Source: Halopseudomonas sabulinigri (lineage in GTDB: Bacteria; Pseudomonadota; Gammaproteobacteria; Pseudomonadales; Pseudomonadaceae). Taken from it: a stretch of 64,000 bases of DNA. How positions within the stretch are numbered: position 1 is the first letter of the stretch; each line of letters starts with the position of its first letter. Position numbers and translations under genes: made by a program. The stretch lies in the NCBI RefSeq assembly GCF_900105255.1, contig NZ_LT629763.1, positions 3,311,001 through 3,375,000 on the forward strand. The letters run 5' to 3'. Shown here one piece after another: positions 1 to 8,671 of this stretch. The notes below the pieces were generated by a model. It was given only the letters and a program-made list of their open reading frames with translations. It did not search any database and was not told the origin of the DNA.

Positions 1-2
1 TT

Positions 3-365
3 CTTGATCGCGTTGCTGCAGCAGTCGCGGACAGTCCGGAAGAAACCTTCGAGCGGATCAACGGACTGGACGCGGAGTTCCAGAGAGATGATCTCTACGC
101 CTTCGTTGTCGATATAGATACCGAACGCTTCGTTGCGCATGGTTATAACCTGCGTCTGGTCCGTAGCGATTTTAGGAAAATCCATTCGGCGGATGAGCAC
201 CCTATCGGCAAGCAGATACTGCAGGCGGTAGAGCAAGCTGATCAAGGTACTGTGTCTTATGTGTGGCCAAATCCCGTTACCCGGAAGAATGAGCAGAAGA
301 TAACGATGTTTCGCAGAGTAGGGCACTACATCGTGCTGGTTGGTTATTACGAAGACCCGCGATGA
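3..365 (+). CDS. Single Cache domain protein, C-terminal part (5' end outside window)
   Basis: An open frame runs from the window edge to a TGA at 363-365; the start lies upstream, so only about 120 residues are seen. The protein has the pattern of a small extracytoplasmic Cache sensor domain: an acidic stretch around YAFVVDIDTERFVAHG, then a YVWPNP turn followed by charged residues, and a C-terminal strand-rich end (HYIVLVGYYEDP). Such domains bind small ligands and occur in chemoreceptors, kinases or as stand-alone periplasmic proteins. It stops right after the Cache domain, so no signalling output follows it, and it lies 20 bp upstream of folM. A signal peptide cannot be checked. The ligand is unknown. 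Confidence 0.6.
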   Translation, partial: LDRVAAAVADSPEETFERINGLDAEFQRDDLYAFVVDIDTERFVAHGYNLRLVRSDFRKIHSADEHPIGKQILQAVEQADQGTVSYVWPNPVTRKNEQKITMFRRVGHYIVLVGYYEDPR

Positions 366-379
366 AGGCAGGGTAAACC

Positions 380-1111
380 TTGGGCATGCTTGATAAAGAA
401 GAAACATCTAAAGAGACTGTTTTAATCACCGGCGCAGGGCAGAGAGTGGGCTTGCATTGCGCTCAGCGGTTGGTCGCTGATGGTTATCAGGTCGTAATCA
501 CCTGTCGCAGGTTCCGGCCTGAGTGGAAGGTCAACCCCCTGAAAGGCATTGCGGTGATGCTTGCAGACTTCTCGTCAGAGCAGGGTATCAATGCCTTCAT
601 CCGGGTATTACAAGAAAGGGCGCATTCGTTGCGCGCAATCATTCATAACGCTTCTACGTGGATTGATGACGACCTTGTCGATGGTCCTGCCTTCCAGCGG
701 CTATGCATGGTACACATGCAGGCTCCATATATGATCAACATGGCCTGTGCGAGTCTTTTTTCCGCCGACACTGTGGCTGACATCATTCACATCACTGACC
801 ACGATGCGCTCAACGGAGCGGATGATCACATTGCCTACTTGGCGACCAAGGCAGGACTGGAAAATCTGACCCGCTCGTTTGCCATGCATCTGGCCCCAAG
901 CATTAAGGTCAACAGCATCGCGCCTGCGCTGATCATGTTCAATGACGGCGACAGTGAAGAGCAGCAGGCGAAGTTGCTTGCACGTTCCGCACTAGGTCTT
1001 GAGCCAGGACCGGAGGTCGTTTATCAAGCAGTAAAATACGTGATGAACAACCCTTACATCACCGGAACCTGTCTAGACCTGAATGGCGGCGGAACGCTGA
1101 AATTTGCATAA
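380..1111 (+). CDS. folM: Dihydromonapterin reductase FolM (SDR family)
   Basis: Short-chain dehydrogenase of about 240 residues. FolM reduces dihydromonapterin to tetrahydromonapterin with NADPH, the pterin cofactor used by phenylalanine hydroxylase in pseudomonads, and has weak dihydrofolate reductase activity. The Rossmann motif TGAGQRVG is near residue 17 and YLATKAGLENLTRSFA carries the Tyr and Lys of the active site. The usual catalytic Ser position reads HITDH, as in FolM proteins rather than generic SDRs, and the C-terminus has the family's ITGTCLDLNGGG. The frame opens with TTG at 380; an ATG at 386 is an alternative, and GAAGGCAGGG upstream fits TTG better. It is followed 11 bp later by folE, with which it probably forms an operon. 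Confidence 0.85.
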   Translation: MGMLDKEETSKETVLITGAGQRVGLHCAQRLVADGYQVVITCRRFRPEWKVNPLKGIAVMLADFSSEQGINAFIRVLQERAHSLRAIIHNASTWIDDDLVDGPAFQRLCMVHMQAPYMINMACASLFSADTVADIIHITDHDALNGADDHIAYLATKAGLENLTRSFAMHLAPSIKVNSIAPALIMFNDGDSEEQQAKLLARSALGLEPGPEVVYQAVKYVMNNPYITGTCLDLNGGGTLKFA

Positions 1112-1122
1112 GAGAGTAGCCC

Positions 1123-1683
1123 ATGAATATTGAAAAGCTAACCCGTCATTACGCTAACATTATTGAAGAGCTGGATGAAAACCCCACGCGGGACGGATTA
1201 AAAAACACGCCGGAGCGAGCAGCAAAAGCGATGCAGTTCTTGTGCAGAGGCTACGAGCAATCTCTGGATGAACTTGTTAATAATGCGCTTTTTGAGTCAG
1301 ATAACGATGAAATGGTCATCGTGAAAGATATAGAACTTTATTCCTTGTGTGAACATCACATGCTGCCGTTTATTGGTAAAGCGCATGTTGCTTATATACC
1401 AACAGGTAAGGTGGTTGGGTTGTCAAAGATTGCTAGGATCGTGGATATGTTTGCACGTCGCCTGCAGATACAGGAGAATTTGACGCGCCAGATAGCGGAA
1501 GCGATTCAAACAGTTACCAATGCAGAAGGTGTAGCCGTAGTTATAGAGGCTAAACATATGTGTATGATGATGAGAGGCGTGGAAAAACAAAACTCAACAA
1601 TGTATAGCTCGGTAATGTTGGGCGCTTTCAGGGAATCAGGGAATACGCGTCAGGAGTTTCTGCAGTTGATTGGCCGCCACTGA
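1123..1683 (+). CDS. folE: GTP cyclohydrolase I, type 1 (FolE)
   Basis: Converts GTP to 7,8-dihydroneopterin triphosphate, the entry step to folate and monapterin. At 186 residues it is a normal length for the type I enzyme. The zinc and active-site signature [11 protein letters not shown] and the second cysteine motif [16 protein letters not shown] are both intact, as is the [20 protein letters not shown] helix. Its codon use is visibly more A+T-rich than the core genes after 11 kb, fitting the accessory character of this end. Pairing with folM suggests a role in tetrahydromonapterin supply; a second folE elsewhere in the genome is likely but cannot be seen here. Confidence 0.95.
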   Translation: MNIEKLTRHYANIIEELDENPTRDGLKNTPERAAKAMQFLCRGYEQSLDELVNNALFESDNDEMVIVKDIELYSLCEHHMLPFIGKAHVAYIPTGKVVGLSKIARIVDMFARRLQIQENLTRQIAEAIQTVTNAEGVAVVIEAKHMCMMMRGVEKQNSTMYSSVMLGAFRESGNTRQEFLQLIGRH

Positions 1684-1731
1684 TGTTAAATGCGTATGGC
1701 TGTTTTCAACAGCGCGGCCAATTTGTATTAC

Positions 1732-2568
1732 TTAGCCGTTGTCAGTAGAGCGGGACAAATTTTCCCAGCTCTGCAGCTCGGCCCCCAATGTAGCCAAGCG
1801 GCTGTTAGCCATGTTGATAGCGTCCGACCCGGCAAGAAAGCGCGGCGGCGCCTCCGCATCTTTGCTTAGAGTCAGTAATGCCTGAGCAAGCTTGTCCGGA
1901 CCTCCCTTTTGCTGGTGATTGTTGGCGTTGGAGGCAGCGACAATTTTTTCAGAAAAAGCACTGTAGTCTTCTATACCCTGGTCTGCGAAGTGCGCCGAGC
2001 TTGGGTCCAAGAAGTCAGTTTGGAAGGCGCCGGGCTGAACAGCGGTCACCTTGATACCAAAACCGTCTACCTCTTGTGCCAACGCTTCCGAAAACCCGCT
2101 GACTGCAAATTTTGATGCGCTATAGACGCTAGCGCCGGCCATGGCGTTTACACCAGCGATCGATGAGATGTTGAAAATATGGCCTGACCGTTTTTTTCTC
2201 ATCACGGGCAGAACAGCTCTGCACATCTCGAAGACGCCGAAGACATTGGTGGAAAACTGATGCTCAATCTGGGTTTTCTGTGTTTGCTCAAATGCGCCGA
2301 GTAACCCATACCCAGCATTATTTATCAGGACATCAATGCCGCCAAAATGGTCGCATGCTGCAGCGATGGTTGCGGCTATTTGAGTGCCGTTGGTTACATC
2401 CAGCGGCAAAATCAAAAGATGCTGATTTTTAGTGCCAAGTTTTGATTTCAACGAGTCAGTATCCCGCGCTGTGGCAACGACATTGTAGCCTGCGCTGAGA
2501 GCAGATTTTGCGATAGATAGTCCCAGGCCACGTGCTGCGCCTGTAATTAGCCAGGTTTTATTTTCCAT
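1732..2568 (-). CDS. SDR family oxidoreductase
   Basis: NAD(P)-dependent short-chain dehydrogenase of 278 residues. The cofactor motif TGAARGLG is at the N-terminus, NNAG follows (DVLINNAGYGLLG), then the catalytic Ser in FNISSIAGV and the YSASK active-site motif (SVYSASKFAVSGFSEAL). The PGAFQTDF segment after the active site suits the classical family that often acts on alcohols, ketones or sterol-like substrates. It is convergent with folE and transcribed in the same direction as the TetR gene at 2855-3454. The substrate cannot be read from sequence; a link to the nearby alcohol/aldehyde cassette is only positional. Confidence 0.9.
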   Translation of the reverse strand: MENKTWLITGAARGLGLSIAKSALSAGYNVVATARDTDSLKSKLGTKNQHLLILPLDVTNGTQIAATIAAACDHFGGIDVLINNAGYGLLGAFEQTQKTQIEHQFSTNVFGVFEMCRAVLPVMRKKRSGHIFNISSIAGVNAMAGASVYSASKFAVSGFSEALAQEVDGFGIKVTAVQPGAFQTDFLDPSSAHFADQGIEDYSAFSEKIVAASNANNHQQKGGPDKLAQALLTLSKDAEAPPRFLAGSDAINMANSRLATLGAELQSWENLSRSTDNG

Positions 2569-2854
2569 GAGTCTTCGCTACTTTTAATTGGTGGGTTGTT
2601 CAGCAAAATATAAGTTTAAGCTGGCTTGAGTCTAATATTTTAGCTATTTTTCTTAAAAAGTAATATCTGTTTGCGCAGCGTAGTAGCGGGGGCGCTGGCG
2701 GCTTTTCGTGGGGTAGTGTTCTACGGATGTTGTTTTGTCAGACGTGAATGTTGTGTTTGGTAAATATAATAAAACTCGGTGGGTAAGATATTAGTCTAGT
2801 TTTATCAAAGATGTTAAGGGTCCGGCTTTGTAGGGTATGGCTCGCACGTTTCTA
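2569..2854. other. Intergenic region between SDR and TetR genes
   Basis: About 290 bp, relatively A+T-rich, between two genes transcribed leftward. It holds the presumed promoter of the SDR gene (start at 2568) and the 3' flank of the TetR gene. I saw no ORF with a credible ribosome-binding site, no strong hairpin followed by a T-run and no RNA gene. Confidence 0.5.
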
Positions 2855-3454
2855 TCATAGCCAGGTACCGTTGTTCATCAGGGCGTCGAAGTGATGAATC
2901 ATCTCCGTGGCCGGGTGTGGATAATCATGCCGTACCCACCATAGCCATAGGCCAGATAATGCGCCCACAAAGCAACGCACCGCTACCTCACCACCTAGCT
3001 CGTTCAATTGGTAGATACCTTGGCTGCGATAATGTTCGCGTACCTGAATAAGCAAAATATTCTCGAGGTGGGCAAGTATCACTGTTTGGGACGGGCTATT
3101 AAAAAATGCCGTCGTCAGCGTGGCGTGCCTCTCGGTGGCAGTAAACAGCCATCTTGCTACATCAAGGATGACGCTTTCGACGCCAGCGACACTGATAAGC
3201 CGGGTAGCTGGAGTGCCAATACTTTCATAACCAGCAACCAACATATCCTCTTTGTCGCGAAAGTGAGCGTAGAAGGTGGAGCGTGCTACCCCAGCTTTCT
3301 CAAATACTTCCTGAACCGTGATGTCTCTGAAGTCCTTTTCTAGCGCGAGAAGGTACAGGGTATCCAGAAGCCGCTGCCGGGTGCGGTTTGCTCGCTTCTT
3401 ATGGCGATCATAGGATGCATGGGGTTCTTCGCTGTGTCCCGGTGAGGTCGTCAA
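2855..3454 (-). CDS. TetR/AcrR family transcriptional regulator
   Basis: A 199-residue protein with the TetR N-terminal helix-turn-helix: RTRQRLLDTLYLLALEKDF, then ITVQEVFEKAGVARSTFYAHFRDKEDML, ending near residue 75. The C-terminal half is the variable ligand-binding and dimerisation part; its YRSQGIYQLN and GALSGLWLWWVRHDYP segments resemble the TetR C-terminal domain of the PF14278 type. It is divergent from the GMC/ALDH/hydrolase cassette across a 556-bp gap, the usual arrangement for a local repressor. Regulation of the cassette is inferred from position. Confidence 0.9.
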   Translation of the reverse strand: MTTSPGHSEEPHASYDRHKKRANRTRQRLLDTLYLLALEKDFRDITVQEVFEKAGVARSTFYAHFRDKEDMLVAGYESIGTPATRLISVAGVESVILDVARWLFTATERHATLTTAFFNSPSQTVILAHLENILLIQVREHYRSQGIYQLNELGGEVAVRCFVGALSGLWLWWVRHDYPHPATEMIHHFDALMNNGTWL

Positions 3455-4010
3455 AGGCGCTTTCCTGCTTGTCTCTACGTAAGGGCATAGGATTTCAGAA
3501 TTCAGCCTGACACAGGGTGTGCAGGTCGGGCAAGGATAACTCTTAGTAAAATTCTACCTTCAAAATCGAACGGTTTCAGAATTCTGTCTGTTGTTGAATC
3601 GCTCGATGCAACTCTAAACTTTGCAAGGTCAGAAATTACAGACGGATCCTAACAATGACTGCCAAAAATGTGGACTTCAACAAGGCGTTTGGCGTTCCTG
3701 TTGGCACCATGCGACTGCTGAGAATGTATTCATCCAAGGCTGGGAAAACTTGTCCCGCGACTACAGAGCCCTGCGTAAAGGGCCGTCGGCATCTGCCCCA
3801 GGTAATGCATTACACCACCGCTCCAGCCCTTTCGATTCCAGCGTATATGGCTGCTTTCCCTGCGTACAAAGCTATGAATGTTCGTCCCTTGATCGCCGTG
3901 TGAGTCACTTTTTAGGTTGGCGCTTCGTACTGCTGAACTGCGCTTAGATAGGAAAAATCCAGCTTAAGCAACCTCGGGGCATTGGCGGTTCAAATACAGG
4001 AGTGTTTTTT
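3455..4010. promoter_or_regulatory. Divergent intergenic region with repeated TTTCAGAATTC element
   Basis: The 556-bp gap between the divergent TetR gene and the catabolic cassette. The 11-mer TTTCAGAATTC occurs at 3493-3503 and again at 3574-3584; both copies run on into a CTG about 3-6 bases later, and the second contains the palindrome CAGAATTCTG. A repeated partly palindromic element in front of a TetR gene is a reasonable operator candidate. A weak open frame at 3655-3903 is listed separately. The rest shows no RNA gene or terminator that I could support. Confidence 0.4.
3655..3903 (+). CDS. Doubtful small ORF of unknown function
   Basis: An 82-codon ATG frame in the TetR-GMC gap. It begins TAKNVDFNKAFGVPVGTMR and ends ALSIPAYMAAFPAYKAMN. 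It has no signal peptide, no membrane segment and no motif that I recognise. The only upstream purine tract is GGATCC, which is weak, and another frame (3621-3947) is open over the same stretch. It could be a remnant of a displaced gene in this accessory region or chance. I list it so that the gap is described, not because I believe it is expressed. Confidence 0.15.
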   Translation: MTAKNVDFNKAFGVPVGTMRLLRMYSSKAGKTCPATTEPCVKGRRHLPQVMHYTTAPALSIPAYMAAFPAYKAMNVRPLIAV

Positions 4011-5633
4011 GTGAAAGACCAATTTGACTATATCGTCGTTGGCGCTGGCTCAGCTGGGTGCGTAATGGCGAACCGGTTGTCTGCTGATCCGAATGTCTCG
4101 GTGCTCCTGATTGAGAGCGGCCCGGAACACACAAGCCCCCTGATAGCGATGCCTCGGGGTATAGGTAAGCTTCTGACGCCAGGTAATCCGCACGTTTGGG
4201 ACTATCAAGCTGACCGCGGAGAGGGCATGGCTACGGAGCTTTGGCTAAAGGGGAGGGCTCTTGGTGGCTCGAGTTCAGTTAACGGAATGGTATACGTGCG
4301 AGGCGCGCCTGCCGATTACGATGCGTGGGAAGCCGCGGGATGCTGTGGCTGGGGCTGGCAAGAGATGGGGCGGCAGTTTGTTGCCATGGAAGACCATCAG
4401 CTCGGTAGGGCAGAGTGGCGAGGGGTAGGCGGGCCTCTAAAGGTGACCATACACCCGCCGGGTGACGACTTGTGTGATGCCATTATCAGCGCAGCGGAGA
4501 ACATGGGAGTGCCCCGCGTTGAGGATACAAATCATGTAGAGTCCGTGGCGCTAGGTGGCTTTGGCTATCAGCCGCAAACCACCTGGAAAGGTCAGCGTTT
4601 CAGCGCCGCAAGGGCGTTCCTTGATCCCATACGTGAGCGGTCAAACTTGGCTGTTGTAACTCAAACAAACGTGCAATGTATTGACTTCAAGGGCAAGCTC
4701 GCAGTGGGCGTGCAGATAAGGGGCGCTGATGGACTGCAATCGTTGCGTTGCACACGCGAAGTGTTGTTGTGCGCTGGCGCAATTGAGTCGCCTAAGTTGC
4801 TTCAGTTATCCGGTATCGGACCGGCGTCACTTTTGTCTTCTTTGGGTATTTCACTGATCAAAGACGCTCCTGATGTTGGTAAGAATTTGCGGGAGCATGT
4901 TTATATCGCAGCACAATTCCGAGTAAAAAAGGGAAGCTTCAATCATTGTTTCTCTGGGTTGGGGCTAGCCCGTTCTGTGCTGAGTTACATTCTTGGAAAA
5001 AAAGGCCCTATGACTCACGCAGCCCACGAGGCAGGAGGGTTTATCAAAACTCGCCCTGGGCTAGAGCGGCCAGACGCGCAAATTGGCGTGAGTCTTTTTT
5101 CTATGGATGGTGACGGCAAAACAGTCTCCATAGATAAGCTGCCGGGCATCACTCTTGGGGGTTACTTCATGCACCCTCAAAGCCAAGGCGAGATCAGCAT
5201 TGTTTCGACAGACCCGTCGACTCCTCCCAGGATAGTGGCAAATTACCTGAGCGCTGAGGTTGATCAGGTTGCCGCAATCTCACTATTGAAGTGGATCCGC
5301 CAGCTGGCGACGCAACCTTCACTCGCACCTTACCTCGTCCAAGAGTTGACGCCTGGCCCACAAGTTCAAACCGATAAAGAAATGCTTGCGGCATTTCGCC
5401 GGTTTGGTCAAACCGCTTACCACGTTGCGGGCACCTGCCGGATGGGGTCGGACGAGCGCTCAGTAGTTGATCCTGAACTGAGAGTTAGAGGTGTGGAAGG
5501 CTTGCGGGTGGTGGATACCTCAGTTATGCCCACGCTGGTGTCAGGCAATACTAACGCGCCGGCGATGGCTATCGCTATGCGAGCAGCGGAGATTATCGCT
5601 GCATCCAACCAGCAAGGAGATCGTGCTGCATGA
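4011..5633 (+). CDS. GMC family FAD-dependent oxidoreductase (choline/alcohol dehydrogenase type)
   Basis: Flavoprotein of about 540 residues expected to oxidise a primary alcohol to the aldehyde. The FAD-binding VVGAGSAG is at residues 9-16, the first GMC signature GGSSSVNGMVYVRG follows near residue 85, and the second GMC signature is GAIESPKLLQLSGIG. The C-terminal active site has YHVAGTCRMG (His near 470) and NTNAPAMAIAMRAAEII (Asn near 512). I chose GTG at 4011 because AGGAG at 3998-4002 lies 8 bp before it; the frame also allows GTG at 4002, inside that motif. Its stop overlaps the ALDH start (ATGA), indicating translational coupling. PEG, long-chain and terpene alcohol dehydrogenases belong here; the substrate is not readable. 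Confidence 0.93.
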   Translation: MKDQFDYIVVGAGSAGCVMANRLSADPNVSVLLIESGPEHTSPLIAMPRGIGKLLTPGNPHVWDYQADRGEGMATELWLKGRALGGSSSVNGMVYVRGAPADYDAWEAAGCCGWGWQEMGRQFVAMEDHQLGRAEWRGVGGPLKVTIHPPGDDLCDAIISAAENMGVPRVEDTNHVESVALGGFGYQPQTTWKGQRFSAARAFLDPIRERSNLAVVTQTNVQCIDFKGKLAVGVQIRGADGLQSLRCTREVLLCAGAIESPKLLQLSGIGPASLLSSLGISLIKDAPDVGKNLREHVYIAAQFRVKKGSFNHCFSGLGLARSVLSYILGKKGPMTHAAHEAGGFIKTRPGLERPDAQIGVSLFSMDGDGKTVSIDKLPGITLGGYFMHPQSQGEISIVSTDPSTPPRIVANYLSAEVDQVAAISLLKWIRQLATQPSLAPYLVQELTPGPQVQTDKEMLAAFRRFGQTAYHVAGTCRMGSDERSVVDPELRVRGVEGLRVVDTSVMPTLVSGNTNAPAMAIAMRAAEIIAASNQQGDRAA

Positions 5634-7120
5634 GTATTCCTTTTTCGCACTTGGACAAGCTCTATATAAATGGGCTCTGGGAAACGGCTTCTGAAGGGAC
5701 CGAAGCTATCCTTAACCCGGCCACCGAAGAGGTGATAGGTCATGCACCTGTCGGCGGGCTTGCCGATGCTGAGTTGGCCGTCGCAGCTGCACGGAGAGCT
5801 TTTGATAAGGGGCCTTGGCCTTGGCTGGGCGTGACCGAGCGCGCTGATTATATGCGGCGCATGCACGCGTCTCTGGTTGCCCGCCGAGAACAAATCGCGG
5901 CACTTATCGTGGCTGAGGTAGGCTGCTCGCAAATGGTCACCCAGGCCATGCAGGTTGATATGCCTTTAGGGCATGTTTTGCAGGCGATTGACCGTTCGCT
6001 GTTGGCCGAGGCGCGACAGATTCCTGTTGAGGCTGTACCCAATCAGATGAATCCCGCTGGGCCCATGATCCTAGGTAGCGGCAGCATAGAACGCGAACCG
6101 GTGGGTGTGGTCTCGGGTATAACAGGATACAACTTTCCTTTCCTGCTAAATCTGGCCAAAGTATTTCCCGCTCTGCTGGCTGGAAACACCCTGATATTAA
6201 AGCCGTCCCCCTATACCCCCTACTCAGCGTTGCTTTTTGGCGAGATCGCCGAGGAGATAGGTTTGCCCGCAGGCGTACTGAATGTGGTGACCGGTGATGC
6301 TGAGGTGGGTCGCTTATTGAGCAGTGATGCGCAGGTAGACATGGTTTCGTTTACCGGCTCGGAGACGGTCGGTATCAATATCATGACCCAAGCAGCCGCT
6401 ACGCTAAAGCGGGTTCATCTTGAATTAGGGGGCAAGTCGGCATTGATTGTCCGCGCTGACGCCGACGTGCAAGCCGCCGCCCTTGGTGCTGTTGCTGGAT
6501 TGATAGTCAACGCAGGACAGGGCTGCGCACTACTTACGCGTTTCGTGGTGCATAACTCGATCCGCAAGCAGTTCGTGCAGTGTGCCCAAACCGTTGCAAG
6601 TCAATTTAAGGTGGGCGATCCGGCTGATTCGAGTGTGATGATGGGGCCGCTTATTCGAGAGTCACAGCGGGCCAAAGTTGAGACGCTAATCGCCAGTGGG
6701 CTGGAGCAGGGGGCCAAGCTGGTATGCGGCGGCGGTCGCCCGGAGGGTATCAACAAAGGCTATTTTGTCGACATTACCTTGTTTGACGAGGTTACCAATG
6801 ACATGACCATTGCGCAGGAAGAAATCTTTGGCCCGGTCGGCGTCGTCATTGGTTTTGATACGGATGATGAGGCGGTCGCTATAGCAAACGATTCGCGCTT
6901 TGGGCTTAACGGCGGCGTGATGACGGCAGATGCAGCAGTTGCGTACACAATGGCCAAGCGCATTCGTGCCGGCAGCGTTTACCTGAATGGGGGAGGGGGC
7001 ACTATGCCGTACGCGCCCATTGGCGGTTTCAAGCGCTCGGGTATTGGTCGAGAGTTCGGACCTGATTGGCTCAATGAGTTTACTGAAGAGAAGTCCATTA
7101 TCTATCCCGTCGGGCGCTGA
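5630..7120 (+). CDS. NAD(P)-dependent aldehyde dehydrogenase
   Basis: 496 residues, the normal length for the ALDH superfamily. The cofactor and active-site motifs are present: VSGITGYNFPFLLN, FTGSETVG, the general-base Glu in LELGGKSA (about residue 265) and the nucleophile Cys in NAGQGCALLTRF (about residue 299). EEIFGPV and GGFKRSGIGRE near the end are also intact. It would oxidise the aldehyde made by the upstream GMC enzyme to the acid. The ATGA overlap with that gene implies one transcript and coupled translation. Substrate specificity cannot be assigned. Confidence 0.95.
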   Translation: MSIPFSHLDKLYINGLWETASEGTEAILNPATEEVIGHAPVGGLADAELAVAAARRAFDKGPWPWLGVTERADYMRRMHASLVARREQIAALIVAEVGCSQMVTQAMQVDMPLGHVLQAIDRSLLAEARQIPVEAVPNQMNPAGPMILGSGSIEREPVGVVSGITGYNFPFLLNLAKVFPALLAGNTLILKPSPYTPYSALLFGEIAEEIGLPAGVLNVVTGDAEVGRLLSSDAQVDMVSFTGSETVGINIMTQAAATLKRVHLELGGKSALIVRADADVQAAALGAVAGLIVNAGQGCALLTRFVVHNSIRKQFVQCAQTVASQFKVGDPADSSVMMGPLIRESQRAKVETLIASGLEQGAKLVCGGGRPEGINKGYFVDITLFDEVTNDMTIAQEEIFGPVGVVIGFDTDDEAVAIANDSRFGLNGGVMTADAAVAYTMAKRIRAGSVYLNGGGGTMPYAPIGGFKRSGIGREFGPDWLNEFTEEKSIIYPVGR

Positions 7121-7159
7121 GTTCGCTTCTAATCGTATCGGTATGAGGTTGAAAGTGTT

Positions 7160-8575
7160 GTGGCTAACAACAGAATCGGTGGTCCTGTACTTACAGAGCA
7201 ACTACATATAGTAGCTGCGTCCGGAGGGCGGGGGAGCGTGGCTCTAGGTTCGGCGCTAAAATTTTCGATGAGCAGCGTTGGCTATACTGAAAAGGAGTTC
7301 ATTCTCACTGGGTCTGCAGCGTCGTACGCCTCCCAGGAAAGTAACAGCTTGGGAGTCGACGGAAAGTGGGCTGTAGAGAAGAATGGCAGCGCAGCTTACA
7401 CCACCCGTGCCATTGTTTATCGCCCCATAGATGAGGCGGAGTTCAATGGCACCGTCATCGTCGAATGGATGAACGTAACCAGTGGGAGCGACTCGAGCCC
7501 GGTTTGGATTTATACGCATAACGAGCTAATTCGAGAGGGCTATGTGCTGATCAGCCTTTCGGTCCAGGCTGCCGGCATAGCAAGTACGCAGAGGATGGAC
7601 AGCGAGCGCTACAGAGAGCTATTGCACCCTGGCGACAATTACTCTTACGATATTTTTTCTCAGGTTGGACAGGCTGTACGAACTCAAGCTGATGTACTAC
7701 TGGGGGGGCTTTGCCCAGAGAGGGTGATTGCAGCGGGGGAGTCGCAGTCAGCTTACCGGTTGGTTACCTACCTAAACGCGATACATCTGCTTAAACCTGT
7801 TTATGATGGTTATCTATTGCAGAGTAGGCCGGCTAAAGGCGCACCTCTGGCTATACTGGGTGATGTGGCCGGCGCTACTCAAGTGCGCGCCGACTTAGGT
7901 GTGCCGGTGCTGGTATTTCAGACAGAAACTGATATCAATCCTGTGACCCGGCAGGCCGATACAGCCACCTACAGACTATGGGAAGTTGCTGGAACAGCGC
8001 ACTTTGACGCATATGGCGGAGGTCTCGGGTTACTGGATGTGGGAGACGTAGAAGGCGCCGCAAGCGTCCTCTATGCGCTGCGTAATCCGCCTGCCACAGT
8101 GTTTGGCTTTATCTGCTGCAACAAAGCAATCAACGCTGGACCAATGACCTTCGTGTTGAGTGCAGCATTGCACGCATTGAACCAATGGATTAAAACGGGG
8201 CGTGCTCCATCCTCGGTGGGGCAGTTGCAGGCAACGAATTTTGCGCTTTATAACCCCTGTATTCTAAGAGATGAACTTGGGAACGCGCGTGGGGGTATCC
8301 GGACACCCTTTGTCGAGGTGCCGCTCGCCGCATTGGCTGGAACTGGAAATTCCGGAAGCCAGGAATTCTGCATGTTTTTCGGCACCACGGAGCCCTACAC
8401 CCCCGCTAGGCTGTATGCCTTATATCCTAATAGTAAGTCCTTTCTTGAAAAGTGGAGCAAAGCCACGACGCTAGCTGTGGAGCAGGGCGTTATCCGGCCC
8501 GCAGACGCAAAACGGCTGATCGCAGCAGTAGAAAAACTTGAAGATGACATCTATGGACTGCCCCCGCTCCGGTAG
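7160..8575 (+). CDS. Large alpha/beta hydrolase domain protein (Abhydrolase_10 type)
   Basis: 471 residues starting at a GTG. There is no signal peptide. The layout matches the large alpha/beta hydrolase domain family often annotated next to alcohol and aldehyde dehydrogenases: GTVIVEWMNVTSGSDSSPVW (residues near 95), WIYTHNELIREGYVLISLS, the nucleophile elbow AAGESQSAY and VPVLVFQTETDI for the acid. A likely catalytic His lies in AGTAHFDAYG. It starts 39 bp after the ALDH stop and is probably the third gene of the cassette. An esterase-like role releasing an alcohol for the GMC enzyme is inference. It ends only 16 bp before the IS481 element. Confidence 0.85.
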   Translation: MANNRIGGPVLTEQLHIVAASGGRGSVALGSALKFSMSSVGYTEKEFILTGSAASYASQESNSLGVDGKWAVEKNGSAAYTTRAIVYRPIDEAEFNGTVIVEWMNVTSGSDSSPVWIYTHNELIREGYVLISLSVQAAGIASTQRMDSERYRELLHPGDNYSYDIFSQVGQAVRTQADVLLGGLCPERVIAAGESQSAYRLVTYLNAIHLLKPVYDGYLLQSRPAKGAPLAILGDVAGATQVRADLGVPVLVFQTETDINPVTRQADTATYRLWEVAGTAHFDAYGGGLGLLDVGDVEGAASVLYALRNPPATVFGFICCNKAINAGPMTFVLSAALHALNQWIKTGRAPSSVGQLQATNFALYNPCILRDELGNARGGIRTPFVEVPLAALAGTGNSGSQEFCMFFGTTEPYTPARLYALYPNSKSFLEKWSKATTLAVEQGVIRPADAKRLIAAVEKLEDDIYGLPPLR

Positions 8576-8591
8576 GCATCACTGGCCTAGG

Positions 8592-8615
8592 TGTGATCTT
8601 TCAGTAGGTTGTTCA
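8592..8615. repeat. IS481 left terminal inverted repeat
   Basis: Outer TGTG at 8592-8595, six unmatched bases, then CAGTAGGTTGTTCA at 8602-8615. It pairs with 9591-9614 at 18 of 24 positions. The six bases just outside (8586-8591) are CCTAGG, containing the CTAG target. Confidence 0.9.
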
Positions 8616-8671
8616 TTCGGGACATACCCGGCAGATTGGAGGTGCGAAACAACAAGCCCCCGGAGCCCCGA

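Noticed and set aside
3621-3947. 108-codon frame overlapping the doubtful ORF before the GMC gene
   Set aside because: No motif, Cys-rich by chance, no Shine-Dalgarno sequence, and competing frame on the same bases.
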